From Streptomyces antnestii (lineage in GTDB: Bacteria; Actinomycetota; Actinomycetes; Streptomycetales; Streptomycetaceae): 64,000 nt of DNA. Position numbers and translations under genes: made by a program. The DNA lies in the NCBI RefSeq assembly GCF_004005495.1, contig NZ_RZYA01000013.1, forward strand, positions 173,175-237,174, in the 5' to 3' direction. Of this stretch, positions 16,035-26,700 are shown piece by piece; within the stretch, counting starts at the first letter, position 1, and every line of letters begins with the position of its first letter. The notes under the pieces are model-generated. The model had not been told where the DNA came from. It did no database searches and was given only the letters and a program-made list of their open reading frames with translations.

Positions 16035-17378
16035 CTACGCGGCCGTGGCCAGCTGCTCGCGCGGGACGAACTGCACGTGCTGGGCGCCGCGCCGCAGGTC
16101 GAGCTTGAGCCGCAGGTTCGCGGCGCGGGCCAGCATCAGGCCGACGCCGACCGCCGCGGTGGCGCACACGACGCCGCCGATGGCGAAGCTGATCCGGACG
16201 CCGTACTGGTCGGCGAGCCAGCCGAAGAGGGGCCCGCCGAGCGGCGTACCGCCGGTGAAGACCATCATGAACAGGGACATGACGCGGCCCCGCATCTCGG
16301 GGTCGGTGGCCATCTGGACAGACGAGTTCGCGGTCACGTTGACCGTGAGTCCGAGGATGCCGAGGAGCACGATCAGCGGCGCGAAGGCCCACACGGCGGG
16401 CGAGAACGCGGCCACGACCTCCAGGACACCGAAGCCGACGGCGGCTCCGGCGAGGACGCGCAGGCGGGTCGAGCGGCGGCGGGCGGCGAGCAGCGCCCCG
16501 GCGAGGGAGCCGAAGGCCATCAGGGTGTTGAAGACGCCGTACATGCCGACCCCGCCGTGGAACACGTCGTCGGCGTACGCGCTGAGCCAGATCGGGAAGT
16601 TGAAGCCGAAGGTGCCGACGAAGCCGACGAGGACGATCGGCCAGATCAGCTCGGGGTGCTTGGAGACGTAGTTCAGGCCCTCGCGGAGCTGGCCCTTGCC
16701 GCGCGGGGTGCGGGGCGTGTGGTGCAGCTCGCGGGTGCGCATCAGCATCAGGCCGGTGAGCGGGGCGAGGAACGACAGGCCGTTGGCGAGGAACGCCCAG
16801 CCCGGACCGACGGCGGCGGTGAGCGCGCTCGCCACCGCGGGACCGATCAGGCGCGCCGACTGGAAGTTCGCCGAGTTCAGGCTGACCGCGTTGCGGACCT
16901 GGTCGGGGCCGACCATCTCGGAGACGAAGGACTGGCGGGTCGGGTTGTCGACGACGGTGACGAGGCCGGTGAAGAAGGCCGCGAGGTAGACGTGCCAGAC
17001 CTGGACGTTGTCCGTGAGGGTGAGCGCGGCGAGGAAGAGCCCGGACAGGCTCATGGCGCCCTGGGTGAAGAACAGCAGCTTCCGCTTGGCGAAGCGGTCG
17101 GCTATGACGCCGCCGTAGAGGCCGAAGAGGAGCATCGGCAGGAACTGCATGGCGGTGGTGATGCCGACGGCCGTGGAGGAGCCGGTGATGCTGAGCACCA
17201 GCCAGTCCTGGGTGATGCGGGCCATCCAGGTGCCGGTGTTGGAGACGACGGCCCCGGTCGCGAAGAGCCGGTAGTTACGGATCTTCAGCGAGCTGAACAT
17301 CGAGTTCTTGCGGGGGCGGTCGGTTGTGTCGAGGGCGGCTGGTGCGGGGGCGGAGTCTGCTCCGGGTCCCGTACTCAA
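16035..17378 (-). CDS. MFS transporter (EntS/MFS_3-like)
   Basis: 447-residue major-facilitator protein with 12 predicted helices after a 30-residue polar leader. Landmarks: NYRLFATGAVVSNTGTWMARITQDWLVL, GLYGGVIADRFAKRKLL (MFS motif A), a second copy near EMRGRVMSLFMMVF, and DNPTRQSFVSEMVGP. These match the MFS_3/EntS branch often involved in drug or siderophore export. Start TTG at 17378 with GGAGG 10 nt upstream. It follows a marR gene by 63 nt on the same strand, so the two form an operon probably regulated by that MarR protein. Confidence 0.9.
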   Translation of the reverse strand: MSTGPGADSAPAPAALDTTDRPRKNSMFSSLKIRNYRLFATGAVVSNTGTWMARITQDWLVLSITGSSTAVGITTAMQFLPMLLFGLYGGVIADRFAKRKLLFFTQGAMSLSGLFLAALTLTDNVQVWHVYLAAFFTGLVTVVDNPTRQSFVSEMVGPDQVRNAVSLNSANFQSARLIGPAVASALTAAVGPGWAFLANGLSFLAPLTGLMLMRTRELHHTPRTPRGKGQLREGLNYVSKHPELIWPIVLVGFVGTFGFNFPIWLSAYADDVFHGGVGMYGVFNTLMAFGSLAGALLAARRRSTRLRVLAGAAVGFGVLEVVAAFSPAVWAFAPLIVLLGILGLTVNVTANSSVQMATDPEMRGRVMSLFMMVFTGGTPLGGPLFGWLADQYGVRISFAIGGVVCATAAVGVGLMLARAANLRLKLDLRRGAQHVQFVPREQLATAA

Positions 17379-17441
17379 AGTGGGTTCGCCTCCTTGGCGG
17401 CCGTGAACGGCGGGGTCGACGTACGCCCCGAAGGGCTTTCC

Positions 17442-17879
17442 TTACAGGTGTGCGAGCTTCTCCAGGACGGGCGCGGCGGCGCGGACCTTGGCCCACTCGT
17501 CGTCGTCGAGGTGGTCCACGAGGGATGCCAGCCAGGCGTTCCGCTTGCGGCGGCTCTCCTCGAGCATGGCCTCGGCCTGCTCGGTGGAGGTGACGACCTT
17601 CTGGCGGCGGTCCTCGGGGTGCGGCTCCAGCCGGACGAGTCCCTTGGCTTCGAGCAGCGCGACGATGCGGGTCATCGACGGGGGCTGCACGTGCTCCTTG
17701 CGGGCGAGTTCGCCCGGTGTCGCGCTGCCGCAGCGGGCGAGGGTGCCGAGCACCGACATCTCGGTGGGGCTCAGCGACTCGTCGACCCGCTGGTGCTTGA
17801 GTCGGCGTGACAGGCGCATCACTGCGGAGCGCAGGGCGTTCACGGCGGCTGCGTCGTCGCCATGGGTGAGGTCCGGCAT
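17442..17879 (-). CDS. MarR-family transcriptional regulator
   Basis: 145-residue winged-helix repressor: LSPTEMSVLGTLARCGSATPGELARKEHVQPPSMTRIVALLEAKGLVRLEPHPEDRRQKVVTSTEQ is the MarR wHTH (about 35-100), followed by the dimerisation helix. It heads an operon with the MFS exporter. Between its start and a divergent RHH gene lies an inverted repeat likely to be its own operator. Confidence 0.93.
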   Translation of the reverse strand: MPDLTHGDDAAAVNALRSAVMRLSRRLKHQRVDESLSPTEMSVLGTLARCGSATPGELARKEHVQPPSMTRIVALLEAKGLVRLEPHPEDRRQKVVTSTEQAEAMLEESRRKRNAWLASLVDHLDDDEWAKVRAAAPVLEKLAHL

Positions 17880-17883
17880 GTTC

Positions 17884-17909
17884 TTAGGTTAACTCATTAC
17901 TCTAGCTAA
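17884..17909. promoter_or_regulatory. Putative MarR operator
   Basis: TTAG at 17884 and CTAA at 17906 frame an AT-rich stretch that contains the palindrome GTTAAC (17888-17893), immediately upstream of marR. The AT content is unusual for this genome. Confidence 0.45.
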
Positions 17910-18032
17910 AGACCACTTGGTTCCCGTGACACGGGACACCGAATCCTCCCCGCCCCGGCGCGTCACCCATATGAGTGACGTGGACACGAAAAGTGACGCG
18001 CGGGCGGACGGGGGGCCGCGACTCTGTTGCGC

Positions 18033-18215
18033 ATGGGATCGGAAGTGCTCAGCCTGCGGATAGACGGTGAGCTTCTCGACCGTCTCAAGAATCACGCCGC
18101 CAAAAGAGGAATGAGCGTCCAGGACTATGTGGTCCGGACGCTCATTCGTGACGACTTCGACGAACGCTTCAAAACGGCGGTCGAGGAGACGGAGAGGTTC
18201 TACGGTGCCGCGTGA
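18033..18215 (+). CDS. Small ribbon-helix-helix (CopG/Arc-like) protein
   Basis: 60-residue protein with the RHH pattern: a short beta strand EVLSLRIDGELL, helix DRLKNHAAKRG, turn, helix SVQDYVVRTLIRDDFDERF. Such proteins bind DNA as dimers, often as antitoxins or autoregulators, but no toxin gene is adjacent. Start ATG 18033; an upstream TTG at 18027 is in frame. It diverges from marR and converges on the purine permease gene, with a terminator overlapping its stop. Confidence 0.75.
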   Translation: MGSEVLSLRIDGELLDRLKNHAAKRGMSVQDYVVRTLIRDDFDERFKTAVEETERFYGAA

Positions 18216-18234
18216 GCACCGTGGCTCACGCGGC
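18207..18234. terminator. Bidirectional stem-loop between RHH gene and permease
   Basis: GCCGCGTGAGC (18207-18217), loop ACCGTG, GCTCACGCGGC (18224-18234): a perfect 11-bp stem between convergent genes, overlapping the RHH stop codon. Confidence 0.7.
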
Positions 18235-18253
18235 GACTAATTCGTGAGGGCGA

Positions 18254-19702
18254 CTACTTCGTGAGGCCCAGCGCCGGCATCAGGTAGTAGAAGGCGAAGA
18301 CCGCCGCGACGACGTACATCGCGACCGGCACCTGCTTGGCGCGGCCCGCCGCGACGCGCAGCACCGTGAAGGTGATGAAGCCCATCCCGATGCCGTTGGT
18401 GATCGAGTACGTGAACGGCATCATCAGCATCGTCACGAACGCCGGGATGGCGATCGTGTAGTCGCTCCAGTCGATCGCGCGGATCGACCCCGACAGGATC
18501 AGGAAGCCCACCGCGAGCAGCGCGGGCGTGGCCGCCTGGGACGGGACCATCGTGGCGACGGGCGTGAGGAACAGCGCGACGGCGAACAGACCGCCGGTGA
18601 TCACGTTGGCGAAACCGGTGCGCGCACCCTCGCCGACACCGGCGGTGGACTCCACGAAGCAGGTGGTCGCCGACGAGGACGAGGCGCCGCCCGCGGCGAC
18701 GGCGATGCCGTCGATGAAGAGCACCTTGTTCATGCCGGGCATCTGACCGTTCTCGTCGGTCAGCTTGGCCTCGTCACTGATGCCCATGATCGTGCCCATC
18801 GCGTCGAAGAAGCACGACAGCAGCACGGTGAAGACGAAGAGGATGCCGGTGAGCAGGCCGACCCGGTGGAACCCGCCGAAGATGCTGACGTTGCCGACGA
18901 GCCCGAAGTCCGGCATCTCGACCGGGTTGCCGGGCCACTTGGGCGTGGTCAGGCCCCAGCTGGGGACCTTGGCGACCGCGTCGATGACGACCGCGACGAC
19001 CGTCATCACGACGATGGAGATCAGGATGGCGCCCGGCACCTTGCGCACGAGCAGGGCCAGGGTGAGCAGCACGCCGAGCACGAAGACGAGGACGGGCCAG
19101 CCGTTGAGGTGGCCGTTCGCGCCGAGCTGGAGCGGGACCGTGGTCTGCGCGGCGTCCGGGATGCGGGAGACGAAGCCCGAGTCGACCAGGCCGATCAGCA
19201 TGATGAACAGGCCGATGCCGATCGCGATGCCCTTGCGCAGGCCCAGCGGCACGGCGTTCATGACCCGCTCGCGCAGGCCGGTCGCCACCAGGAGCATCAC
19301 GACGAAGCCCGCGAGGACGACCATGCCCATCGCCTCGGGCCATGTCATGCGGGGCGCGAGCTGGAGGGCGACGACGGTGTTCACGCCGAGGCCGGCGGCG
19401 AGCGCGATCGGGACGTTGCCGATGACGCCCATGAGCAGGGTCGTGAAGGCCGCGGTCAGCGCGGTCGCGGTGACCAGCTGGCCGTTGTCGAGCTGGTGCC
19501 CGTACATGTCCTTCGCGCTGCCGAGGATGATCGGGTTCAGCACGATGATGTAGGCCATCGCGAAGAAGGTGGCGAAGCCACCCCGGATCTCGCGGCTGAC
19601 GGTCGAACCCCGCTCGGAGATCTTGAAGTAACGGTCGAGGCCGTTCTTCGGGGCCGGGGGCGGCTCGGTGACATCGACCGGGGCGGGGGCCGAGGTGGAC
19701 AT
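18254..19702 (-). CDS. NCS2/AzgA-type purine permease
   Basis: 482-residue nucleobase transporter of the AzgA (PbuG/GhxP) branch of NCS2, importing hypoxanthine/guanine/adenine-type bases. About 12-14 membrane segments begin after FKISERGSTVSREIRGGFATFFAMAYIIVLNP. Family motifs include GANTVVAL-like GLGVNTVVALQLAP, CFFDAMGTIMGI and SSSSATTCFVESTAGVGEGARTG, the substrate/proton-binding region. Start ATG 19702 with AGAGG 7 nt upstream. The 246-nt upstream region (19703-19948) is AT-rich around 19745-19830 and probably holds its promoter. Confidence 0.93.
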   Translation of the reverse strand: MSTSAPAPVDVTEPPPAPKNGLDRYFKISERGSTVSREIRGGFATFFAMAYIIVLNPIILGSAKDMYGHQLDNGQLVTATALTAAFTTLLMGVIGNVPIALAAGLGVNTVVALQLAPRMTWPEAMGMVVLAGFVVMLLVATGLRERVMNAVPLGLRKGIAIGIGLFIMLIGLVDSGFVSRIPDAAQTTVPLQLGANGHLNGWPVLVFVLGVLLTLALLVRKVPGAILISIVVMTVVAVVIDAVAKVPSWGLTTPKWPGNPVEMPDFGLVGNVSIFGGFHRVGLLTGILFVFTVLLSCFFDAMGTIMGISDEAKLTDENGQMPGMNKVLFIDGIAVAAGGASSSSATTCFVESTAGVGEGARTGFANVITGGLFAVALFLTPVATMVPSQAATPALLAVGFLILSGSIRAIDWSDYTIAIPAFVTMLMMPFTYSITNGIGMGFITFTVLRVAAGRAKQVPVAMYVVAAVFAFYYLMPALGLTK

Positions 19703-19948
19703 GAATGACCTCTGAATCGGGATGCTGGTGGGGGCGCTGACTGGCGTCTATTTGGAGTTTTCTACGAACAGAAGCAGCCAGACACAGACTGTTTCAGTAT
19801 GAACATCTAAGCAAAAAATCGCCATCTCTGCGCGTAGACCCTTGACCTGACAGGCCTGCACACCGCCTGACCTGGGGCGCGAGGGTCCGCACAGGCCGAC
19901 CGCGGGACGCTTGTCAGCCGCGCGTGAGTGTCCTCGTAAGCTGTGCCC

Positions 19949-20215
19949 ATGGAGAAGTGGACCCCTAAGCACGAGGCACCCGAGCCCCTCGAAGGGCCCG
20001 TGGTCGCCACCATCACGGGCGGCACGATCCTCTGGTTCGTCCTCTTCCTGGCACAGCTGCCGTTCTACGGCTGGTTCGAGGACCACGGCCACACCTGGTG
20101 GCTGTGGACGTGCCTGGCCGGAGCCGGCCTCGGACTCATCGGCATCTGGTACGTACGGGGCCGGGACAAGGCGCTCAAGCGCGCGGCGGCCGAAGCGGGC
20201 CAGGCACCCGAGTAG
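19949..20215 (+). CDS. DUF2530 small membrane protein
   Basis: 88-residue protein with two transmembrane helices (VVATITGGTILWFVLFLAQLPF and HTWWLWTCLAGAGLGLIGIWYV) and a charged C-terminus. It matches the actinobacterial DUF2530 pattern. Function unknown. ATG 19949 is used; a GTG at 19943 is in frame. Confidence 0.8.
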   Translation: MEKWTPKHEAPEPLEGPVVATITGGTILWFVLFLAQLPFYGWFEDHGHTWWLWTCLAGAGLGLIGIWYVRGRDKALKRAAAEAGQAPE

Positions 20216-20279
20216 CCCTCTCCATCGGGTCGGCTCACCCGAGGGGTGAAGCCGCAAATCCGCCCGTACTGTCGTTTGC

Positions 20280-22679
20280 ATGACGCACATCGACGCGGGC
20301 TCCGAGCTGGACCCGGTCCACCCGGTGCCGGTCCCCACGCGGGCGGCCGGGCTCACCGCCGGCGAGGTGGCCGAGCGCGTCGCGCGCGGCGAGGTCAACG
20401 ACATTCCGGTCCGCAGTTCGCGCTCCGTGACCGAGATCGTCCGTGCGAACGTCTTCACCCGGTTCAACGCGATCATCGGCGTGCTCTGGCTGGTCATGCT
20501 CTGCGTCGCGCCGTTCCAGGACAGCCTCTTCGGCTACGTCATCCTGGCCAACACCGGCATCGGCATCATCCAGGAGTGGCGCGCCAAGAAGACCCTCGAC
20601 TCCCTCGCCGTCATCGGCGAGGCGAGACCGACGGTCCGGCGCGACGGACGCGCCACCGAGATCTCCACCTCCGCCATCGTGCTCGGCGACCTGATCGAGA
20701 TCGGGCCGGGCGACAAGATCGTCGTGGACGGGGTGTGCGCCGAGGCGGACGGCCTGGAGATCGACGAGTCCCTGCTCACCGGCGAGGCCGACCCCGTACT
20801 CAAACGCCCGCGCGACCTGGTCATGTCCGGCAGCTTCGTCGTCGCGGGCGGCGGCGCCTTCACCGCCACCAAGGTCGGCCGCGAGGCCTACGCGGCGCAG
20901 CTCGCCGAGGAGGCCAGCCGCTTCACCCTCGTCCAGTCCGAGCTGCGCTCCGGCATCTCCACCATCCTCAAGTACGTCACCTGGATGATGGTCCCGACGG
21001 CGATCGGCCTCGTCATCAGCCAGCTCGTCGTCAAGCAGCACGCCTTCAAGGACGCCGTCGCGCGGACCGTCGGCGGGATCGTGCCCATGGTCCCCGAGGG
21101 GCTCGTCCTGCTCACCTCCGTCGCCTTCGCGATCGGTGTGATCCGCCTCGGCCGCAAGCAGTGCCTCGTCCAGGAACTGCCCGCCATCGAGGGCCTCGCC
21201 CGCGTCAACGTCGTCTGCCTCGACAAGACCGGCACCCTCACCGAGGGCGGCATGGACATCACCGAGGTGCGCGCCCTGGGCGGCGCCGACGAGGCGTACG
21301 TCGCCAAGGTCCTGGGCGCGCTCGGCGAGTCCGACCCGCGGCCCAACGCATCCCTCCAGGCGATCATCGACGCCTACCCCGACAGCGAGGAGTGGCGCTG
21401 CACCGAGTCGCTGCCCTTCTCCTCCGCCCGCAAGTACAGCGGCGCCTCGTTCAGCGAGGGCGACGGCACGGACAGCGCGTGGCTGCTCGGCGCGCCCGAC
21501 GTCCTGCTGCCGCCCGGGCACCACGTCCTCGCGGAGACCGAGGAGCTCAACCACCAGGGCCTGCGCGTGCTGCTGCTCGCCCGGGCCCGCGGCGACCTCG
21601 ACGACCCCGCGGTCAAGGAGGGCGCGGAGGCCGTCGCACTCGTCGCCATGGAGCAGCGTCTGCGCCCCGACGCGGCGGACACCCTGCGGTACTTCGCCGA
21701 GCAGGGCGTCCACGCGAAGGTCATCTCCGGGGACAACGCGGTGTCGGTGGGCGCGGTCGCCGGGAAGCTGGGCCTCGCGGGCGCCCGGGACACGGTCGAC
21801 GCCCGCACGCTCCCCGCCGAGCGGGCGGACATGGCGAAGGCGCTCGACGAGAACACGGTGTTCGGCCGTGTCACCCCGCAGCAGAAGCGCGACATGGTCG
21901 GCGCGCTCCAGTCCCACGGGCACACGGTCGCGATGACGGGCGACGGTGTGAACGACGTCCTCGCCCTGAAGGACGCCGACATCGGCGTCTCGATGGGCTC
22001 CGGCTCGGAGGCGACGCGGGCGGTCGCGCAGATCGTGCTCCTGAACAACAGCTTCGCCACGCTGCCGTCGGTCGTCGCCGAGGGCCGCCGCGTCATCGGG
22101 AACATCACGCGCGTCGCGTCCCTGTTCCTCGTCAAGACGGTCTACTCGGTGCTGCTCGCCGTCCTCGTGGTGTGCTTCCAGGTCGAGTACCCGTTCCTGC
22201 CGCGGCACCTGACGCTGCTGTCGACCTTCACGATCGGCATCCCCGCGTTCTTCCTGGCGCTCGCCCCCAACAAGGAGCGGGCCAGACCGCACTTCGTCCG
22301 GCGGGTCATGCGGTACGCGATCCCCGGCGGGGTCGTCGCCGGGGCGGCCACGTTCCTGACGTACATGATCGCCCGGCACTACTACACGGGCGCGGGATCG
22401 CTCGGCGCCGAGACGAGTTCGGCGACGCTGACGCTGTTCCTCGTGTCGATGTGGGTGCTCGCGATCATCGCGCGGCCCTACACCTGGTGGCGGGTGTGCC
22501 TGGTGGCCGCGATGGGCGTGGGCTTCCTGTTCGTCCTCGTGGTGCCGTCGCTCCAGAAGTTCTTCGCGCTGAAGCTGGTCGGGGCGGCGATGCCGTGGAC
22601 GGCTGTGGGCATCTCGGCGGTGGCGGCGGTCGCCCTGGAGTTCCTGTGGAAATGGGTCGACCGCCGCTTTCCCGTGTGA
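20280..22679 (+). CDS. P-type cation-transporting ATPase (CtpE-like)
   Basis: 799-residue P-type ATPase without an N-terminal heavy-metal domain. The actuator motif is DESLLTGEADPV, the phosphorylation site VVCLDKTGTLTEGG (conserved Asp about residue 317), the nucleotide region near ESLPFSSARKYSG, and the hinge TGDGVNDVLALKDADIGV. The transmembrane M4 signature is PMVPEGLVLL, which separates it from Cu/Zn pumps and matches the mycobacterial CtpE group. CtpE has been linked to calcium uptake in Mycobacterium smegmatis; calcium as substrate here is inference. Start ATG 20280. No regulator is adjacent. Confidence 0.9.
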   Translation: MTHIDAGSELDPVHPVPVPTRAAGLTAGEVAERVARGEVNDIPVRSSRSVTEIVRANVFTRFNAIIGVLWLVMLCVAPFQDSLFGYVILANTGIGIIQEWRAKKTLDSLAVIGEARPTVRRDGRATEISTSAIVLGDLIEIGPGDKIVVDGVCAEADGLEIDESLLTGEADPVLKRPRDLVMSGSFVVAGGGAFTATKVGREAYAAQLAEEASRFTLVQSELRSGISTILKYVTWMMVPTAIGLVISQLVVKQHAFKDAVARTVGGIVPMVPEGLVLLTSVAFAIGVIRLGRKQCLVQELPAIEGLARVNVVCLDKTGTLTEGGMDITEVRALGGADEAYVAKVLGALGESDPRPNASLQAIIDAYPDSEEWRCTESLPFSSARKYSGASFSEGDGTDSAWLLGAPDVLLPPGHHVLAETEELNHQGLRVLLLARARGDLDDPAVKEGAEAVALVAMEQRLRPDAADTLRYFAEQGVHAKVISGDNAVSVGAVAGKLGLAGARDTVDARTLPAERADMAKALDENTVFGRVTPQQKRDMVGALQSHGHTVAMTGDGVNDVLALKDADIGVSMGSGSEATRAVAQIVLLNNSFATLPSVVAEGRRVIGNITRVASLFLVKTVYSVLLAVLVVCFQVEYPFLPRHLTLLSTFTIGIPAFFLALAPNKERARPHFVRRVMRYAIPGGVVAGAATFLTYMIARHYYTGAGSLGAETSSATLTLFLVSMWVLAIIARPYTWWRVCLVAAMGVGFLFVLVVPSLQKFFALKLVGAAMPWTAVGISAVAAVALEFLWKWVDRRFPV

Positions 22680-22692
22680 CGGGGGGTTGTGA

Positions 22693-23583
22693 CTAGCGCA
22701 CGTCGACGTAGTCGCTGGCCGACGTCACGGCCGGGGTGGTGGAGGTTCCGGCGAAGCTGTAGCGCCAGTAGCCGTCGTAGGCCGCCGTCACGGTGGTCTT
22801 CAGACCGCCGGTCGAGGAGGACGTCACCGTCTTGACGGTGGTGTAGGTGGTGGTGCCCGCCTTCTTGAACTGGAGCTTCACGGGCTGGTTGGTGTAGCCC
22901 GCGTACGTGTAGTTGTCCCAGTTGGCGCGGGTCAGGGAGCCGGTGACCGTGAGGGTCTTGCCCTTGGCGACGGGCTCGGGGCCGGCGTTGGTGGTGAGCT
23001 TCGAGTAGCGCTTCATGCCGAACGTCTTGACGTTCTCCCGCTGGGAGTAGTCGCCGTCCTTGCCGCTCGCGATCGCCCACGTCTTCCACGAGCCGGCCGC
23101 GGCGTTGGCCAGGTCGGCGTGCGGGTCGATCGTGAAGGTCATCGTGCAGGTCGCGGTGGTGGCACTGGTCGTGGCGCAGTTGTTCGCGTCACCGACCTGC
23201 TGGCTGGGGACGGACCCGTAGTCGGAGTGGTCGATGTCCGTGCCGTGGTACAGCACGGCGTAACCCGTGCTCGTGTCGATCCCGGAGTTGTCGGTGGCGG
23301 TGAAGGTGACGGTGACGGTCTTCTTGGCGGTGGTGCCGAGCACCACGTCCTTGCCGCCGTTCACGACGACGTTGGATATGGCGGTGTCGCCCTGCTGGTC
23401 GTCCGCGGTGCCGGTCGCCGAGAAGGCGGTGGCCTTCGGCGAGGCGGACTTCGACGCGTGGGCGGTGGCCTGCGAAGCGGCGGCGCGCACCTCGGAGTTG
23501 CCGGCGGCCTGCGCGGCCGGGACGATGACGGCCGTCAGGGCCAGGGCACCGAGAGACGCGGCCACAGTGGCACGAATACGCAT
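22693..23583 (-). CDS. Secreted beta-sandwich protein of unknown function
   Basis: 296-residue exported protein. Residues 1-26 form a signal peptide with an AQAAG cleavage region. The mature part appears to have two Ig-like beta-sandwich modules: one around VVVNGGKDVVLGTTAKKTVTVTFTATDNSG, the other around KTLTVTGSLTRANWDNYTYAGYTNQPVKLQFKK, a fold seen in bacterial surface proteins. A conserved-looking pair of cysteines sits in NNCATTSATTATCTM and may form a disulfide. It ends AGTSTTPAVTSASDYVDVR. Function unknown; no enzyme motif was seen. The 177-nt gap to the next gene (23584-23760) carries an AT-richer promoter-like region. Confidence 0.8.
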   Translation of the reverse strand: MRIRATVAASLGALALTAVIVPAAQAAGNSEVRAAASQATAHASKSASPKATAFSATGTADDQQGDTAISNVVVNGGKDVVLGTTAKKTVTVTFTATDNSGIDTSTGYAVLYHGTDIDHSDYGSVPSQQVGDANNCATTSATTATCTMTFTIDPHADLANAAAGSWKTWAIASGKDGDYSQRENVKTFGMKRYSKLTTNAGPEPVAKGKTLTVTGSLTRANWDNYTYAGYTNQPVKLQFKKAGTTTYTTVKTVTSSSTGGLKTTVTAAYDGYWRYSFAGTSTTPAVTSASDYVDVR

Positions 23584-23760
23584 GTGTTCCCCAAGTTGGA
23601 GAAGGGGTCCCGCGGTGCGGATGCCTTCACGCGGGACCAGATTGATCTAGGAGTCTGTTGACTCGCGAGATCAGACATGCGCCGGGAGTGGCAGGTTGTA
23701 CGCGGGCGGGAGATTTTGTGACCGGTTTACACAACCCCGGTCTCCCCGTTACGAACGCCC

Positions 23761-26700
23761 TCAGTCGAACCAGCGGTCCCGGGCCAACTCCGCCGTGCGT
23801 GACGGGTCTTCGAGCAGGGCGGCGACCTCGAAGCGGCGTGGCCACTGGCCCGCCGCCCACGCCAGACCCGCCGCCACTCCTTCGAGCGTCGAGGCGTGGA
23901 CCGTGCCGTCGGGCGTGCGCCGCCAGTCGACCTCCACCCCGGCGACGAACAGCTCCTCGTGCTCGATGTACGTCTCCGGGGTCGCCGCCCCGAGCAGAGT
24001 CCGTACGGAATCGGGCACCGGGTGCTCGGCGCCCTCCTCGGTGACGTCCGCGTCCGCCGTCGCGCTCAGCCGCCTCACCTGGAACAGCTCGGCGAGGTCC
24101 GCGGCGCGCGCCGGGCTCACCGGCAGCAGGGCCAGGCCCCCGGCGAGCGGCAGCAGATCGGGGGCGTCGGCGACCACGGCGTCGGCCGCGTCCACGACCC
24201 TGACCTCGCCGTCGACCACGGCCCGCAGCTCGTCCGGGAGCGTCACCTGCTCCGGGTCGAGGTCGGCGAGCGCCCCGTACAGGGCGTGCAGCTGGGCCGC
24301 GCCCACCTCGCGGTCCGGGTCGGCGAGACGGTCGAGGAGTTCGGCGGCGCCGCCGGGCTCGTCGAGGAGCGCGGCGACCGACGTGCGCACGCCGAGGGCG
24401 CGCAGCACCTGCTCGTCGTCGAACCCGGCCGCGTCGGCGGCGTCGTAGAGCCCGGCGAGCAGCGGGTCGCCGCCCGCCGCGCGGAGCCCGGCCGGGCGGC
24501 GCCCGTCGAGGACGGGGTGGTCGCGCAGCCACCACGCGGTGTACGGGCGGACGATCTCGTGTGTGCCGTCGGGCAGCAGGACCCGTACGGGCTGGGTGAG
24601 GGCGTCGCGCAGCGGGGGCCGGGAGAGGAGGGCGAGGGCCTGGGGCCAGTGGTCGTCGTCGACGAGGTCGAGGTCGCGGACGGCGACGAGTTCGGTGGCG
24701 ACGGGCGGCACGGGCGTGTCGGGCAGCCGGTCGAGGACGTCCTCGCACCACACGTCGACCGCGTCGAGCAGGCCCGCGTCGTCCGGCTCGGCGAAGTCGC
24801 CCTCGCGGGGGTCGAGTTCGTCCGGGTCGAGGACCACGTCGGTGGCGCGGACCAGGGCGAAGCCGGCGAGGACCCCGCACGCGGCGAGCGGCTGCTCGCC
24901 CCACCGCTCGGCGAGTTCGCCGTCCACCATGCCCAGTTCGCCCTCGCGCACGACCTGCGCGAACGGGCTGCCGGGCAGCACGAGTTCACCGGCGGGCGCG
25001 AGCTCGCCCTCGTCGTCGGGCAGGGCGAGCGCCCCGAGCCAGGGCTCGTCACCGGGTTCGAGGTTGGCGTCCCGTACGAGGGAGAGGACGAGGTCGGCGA
25101 GTTCGTCCGCGTCGACCCCGGCCTCCTCGCCGAGGGACCAGGAGTCGTCGTCGAGCGAACCGGCGACGGCCGCCCGCACCTGAGGTGTCGTCAGGACGGC
25201 GCGGGGCGTCGCGGGCAGCGCGCCCAGCTTCTCCAGGAGGGGGTGCGCGGCGTCCACATGGGCGACCTTGAGGCCGAGCCGGGCCAGGGTCTCGCCGGGC
25301 GTGGCGTCCGGCATGGGCAGCAGCACCTGCCGGGGGCCGATCGTCGTACGCCCGCCCGCGAGCGGCACCGGAAGCCCGGTGAGCCGGTCCGGGTCGACGC
25401 CCGCGAGGCTGTCGTACAGGCGCCGCCACCAGTCCGGGTCCTTCTCAAGGCCTGCGAGCCGGTCGATCGCCTCGGTCAGCGGGACGCGGGCGACCTCCAG
25501 GGTCCGCAGCTCGACGCGGCGTTCGAGCCCGGCGGGCAGCAGGCTCGGCAGCACCTCGGCGAGGACCTGTACGGTCTGGGCGCCCGCGCCCTCCACGACC
25601 TCCGCCTCGCGCGGCCGCAGCGTCTCGGGGAGTCCATCGGCGTCGTCCGGGGTGCGGGGCAGCGCGGGCGGCAGGAACGCGGTGCGGGGCAGCCTGGCGA
25701 GGATCGCGCCGCGCAGGCTGCCGTCCACCGCGCCCCGGCCGAGCGGGCCGGGCACCAGGCCGAGGATGCCGGTGCCCACGGGCCGCCAGCCGGCGAGGAG
25801 TTCGGCGTAGGCGTCGGCGGCCCGTTCCACCAGGAAGTCGGTGAGCGGTCCGGGGGCGGCGTGCCGCCGGGTCGTGTCGAGGGGGAACGACGCGATGAGC
25901 AGCGCGGGCACGCCGAGGGGTTCGTCGCTGGGGGTCGGCGCGTGCAGCACGGGCGCGCTGCGCGGCGGCACCGGTGTGCCGTCCTCGTCGACCGGGACGG
26001 CCCAGGTCACGGACCAGTGCGGGCGCAGCCGCTCTTCCAGGGGCCGGTCGGCGAGGAGCGCGGCGTCCAGCGGTCCGGTGCGGACGAGGACGTGCCAGCG
26101 GGTCGTGACGCTCTCCCGCGTGCCGTCGGCGCCGACGCGCTCGTCGTCCACGGCCACGTACGGCCCGTCGGTCCTGCGGCGCAGGACGCGCGTGCCGGAG
26201 CCGGTCTCCACGACGACCTCGTCGAGGCCGGGCAGGGCGAGGAGCAGGGTGTCGTCGATGGCGTCGACGAGCCGCGTCGCGAGCTCCTCGGCGGCGGGGT
26301 CGCGCAGCGGCAGGATCACGACGGTGTCGTACGGCTCCGGGGCCGAGCCCTGCGCGGCGAACGGGAGCCGGAGCAGTGGCACGTGGCCGTCCCGGCGGCG
26401 CAGCTCGTCGCCGAGGCCGGGGCTGTGCCGGGCCGTACCGGCGGTGAGGTCGCGTGCCTCGGCGAGCGACCAGCGGACCCCGCCCGTGCGGCCGACGACC
26501 GCGGGCTCGTCCGTGACGGCGAGGACGGCGGCGAACCCGACGCCGAAGCGGCCAACGGCGCCGTCGCCCTGCTCGCGCTTGGCGGAGGCGCGCAGCGTGG
26601 ACAGCGACTCGACACCGGCGGCGTCCAACGGGGCGCCCGTGTTCGCGGCGGCCAGCACCCCGTCGCGCAGCGTGAGGGAGAGCCGGCCGGGCACGCCCGC

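Noticed and set aside
20235..22379. 714-residue open frame on the minus strand across the P-type ATPase gene
   Set aside because: It is the antisense of a well-supported CtpE-like gene, and its product is a low-complexity Asp/Val/Gly/Arg sequence with no family pattern.
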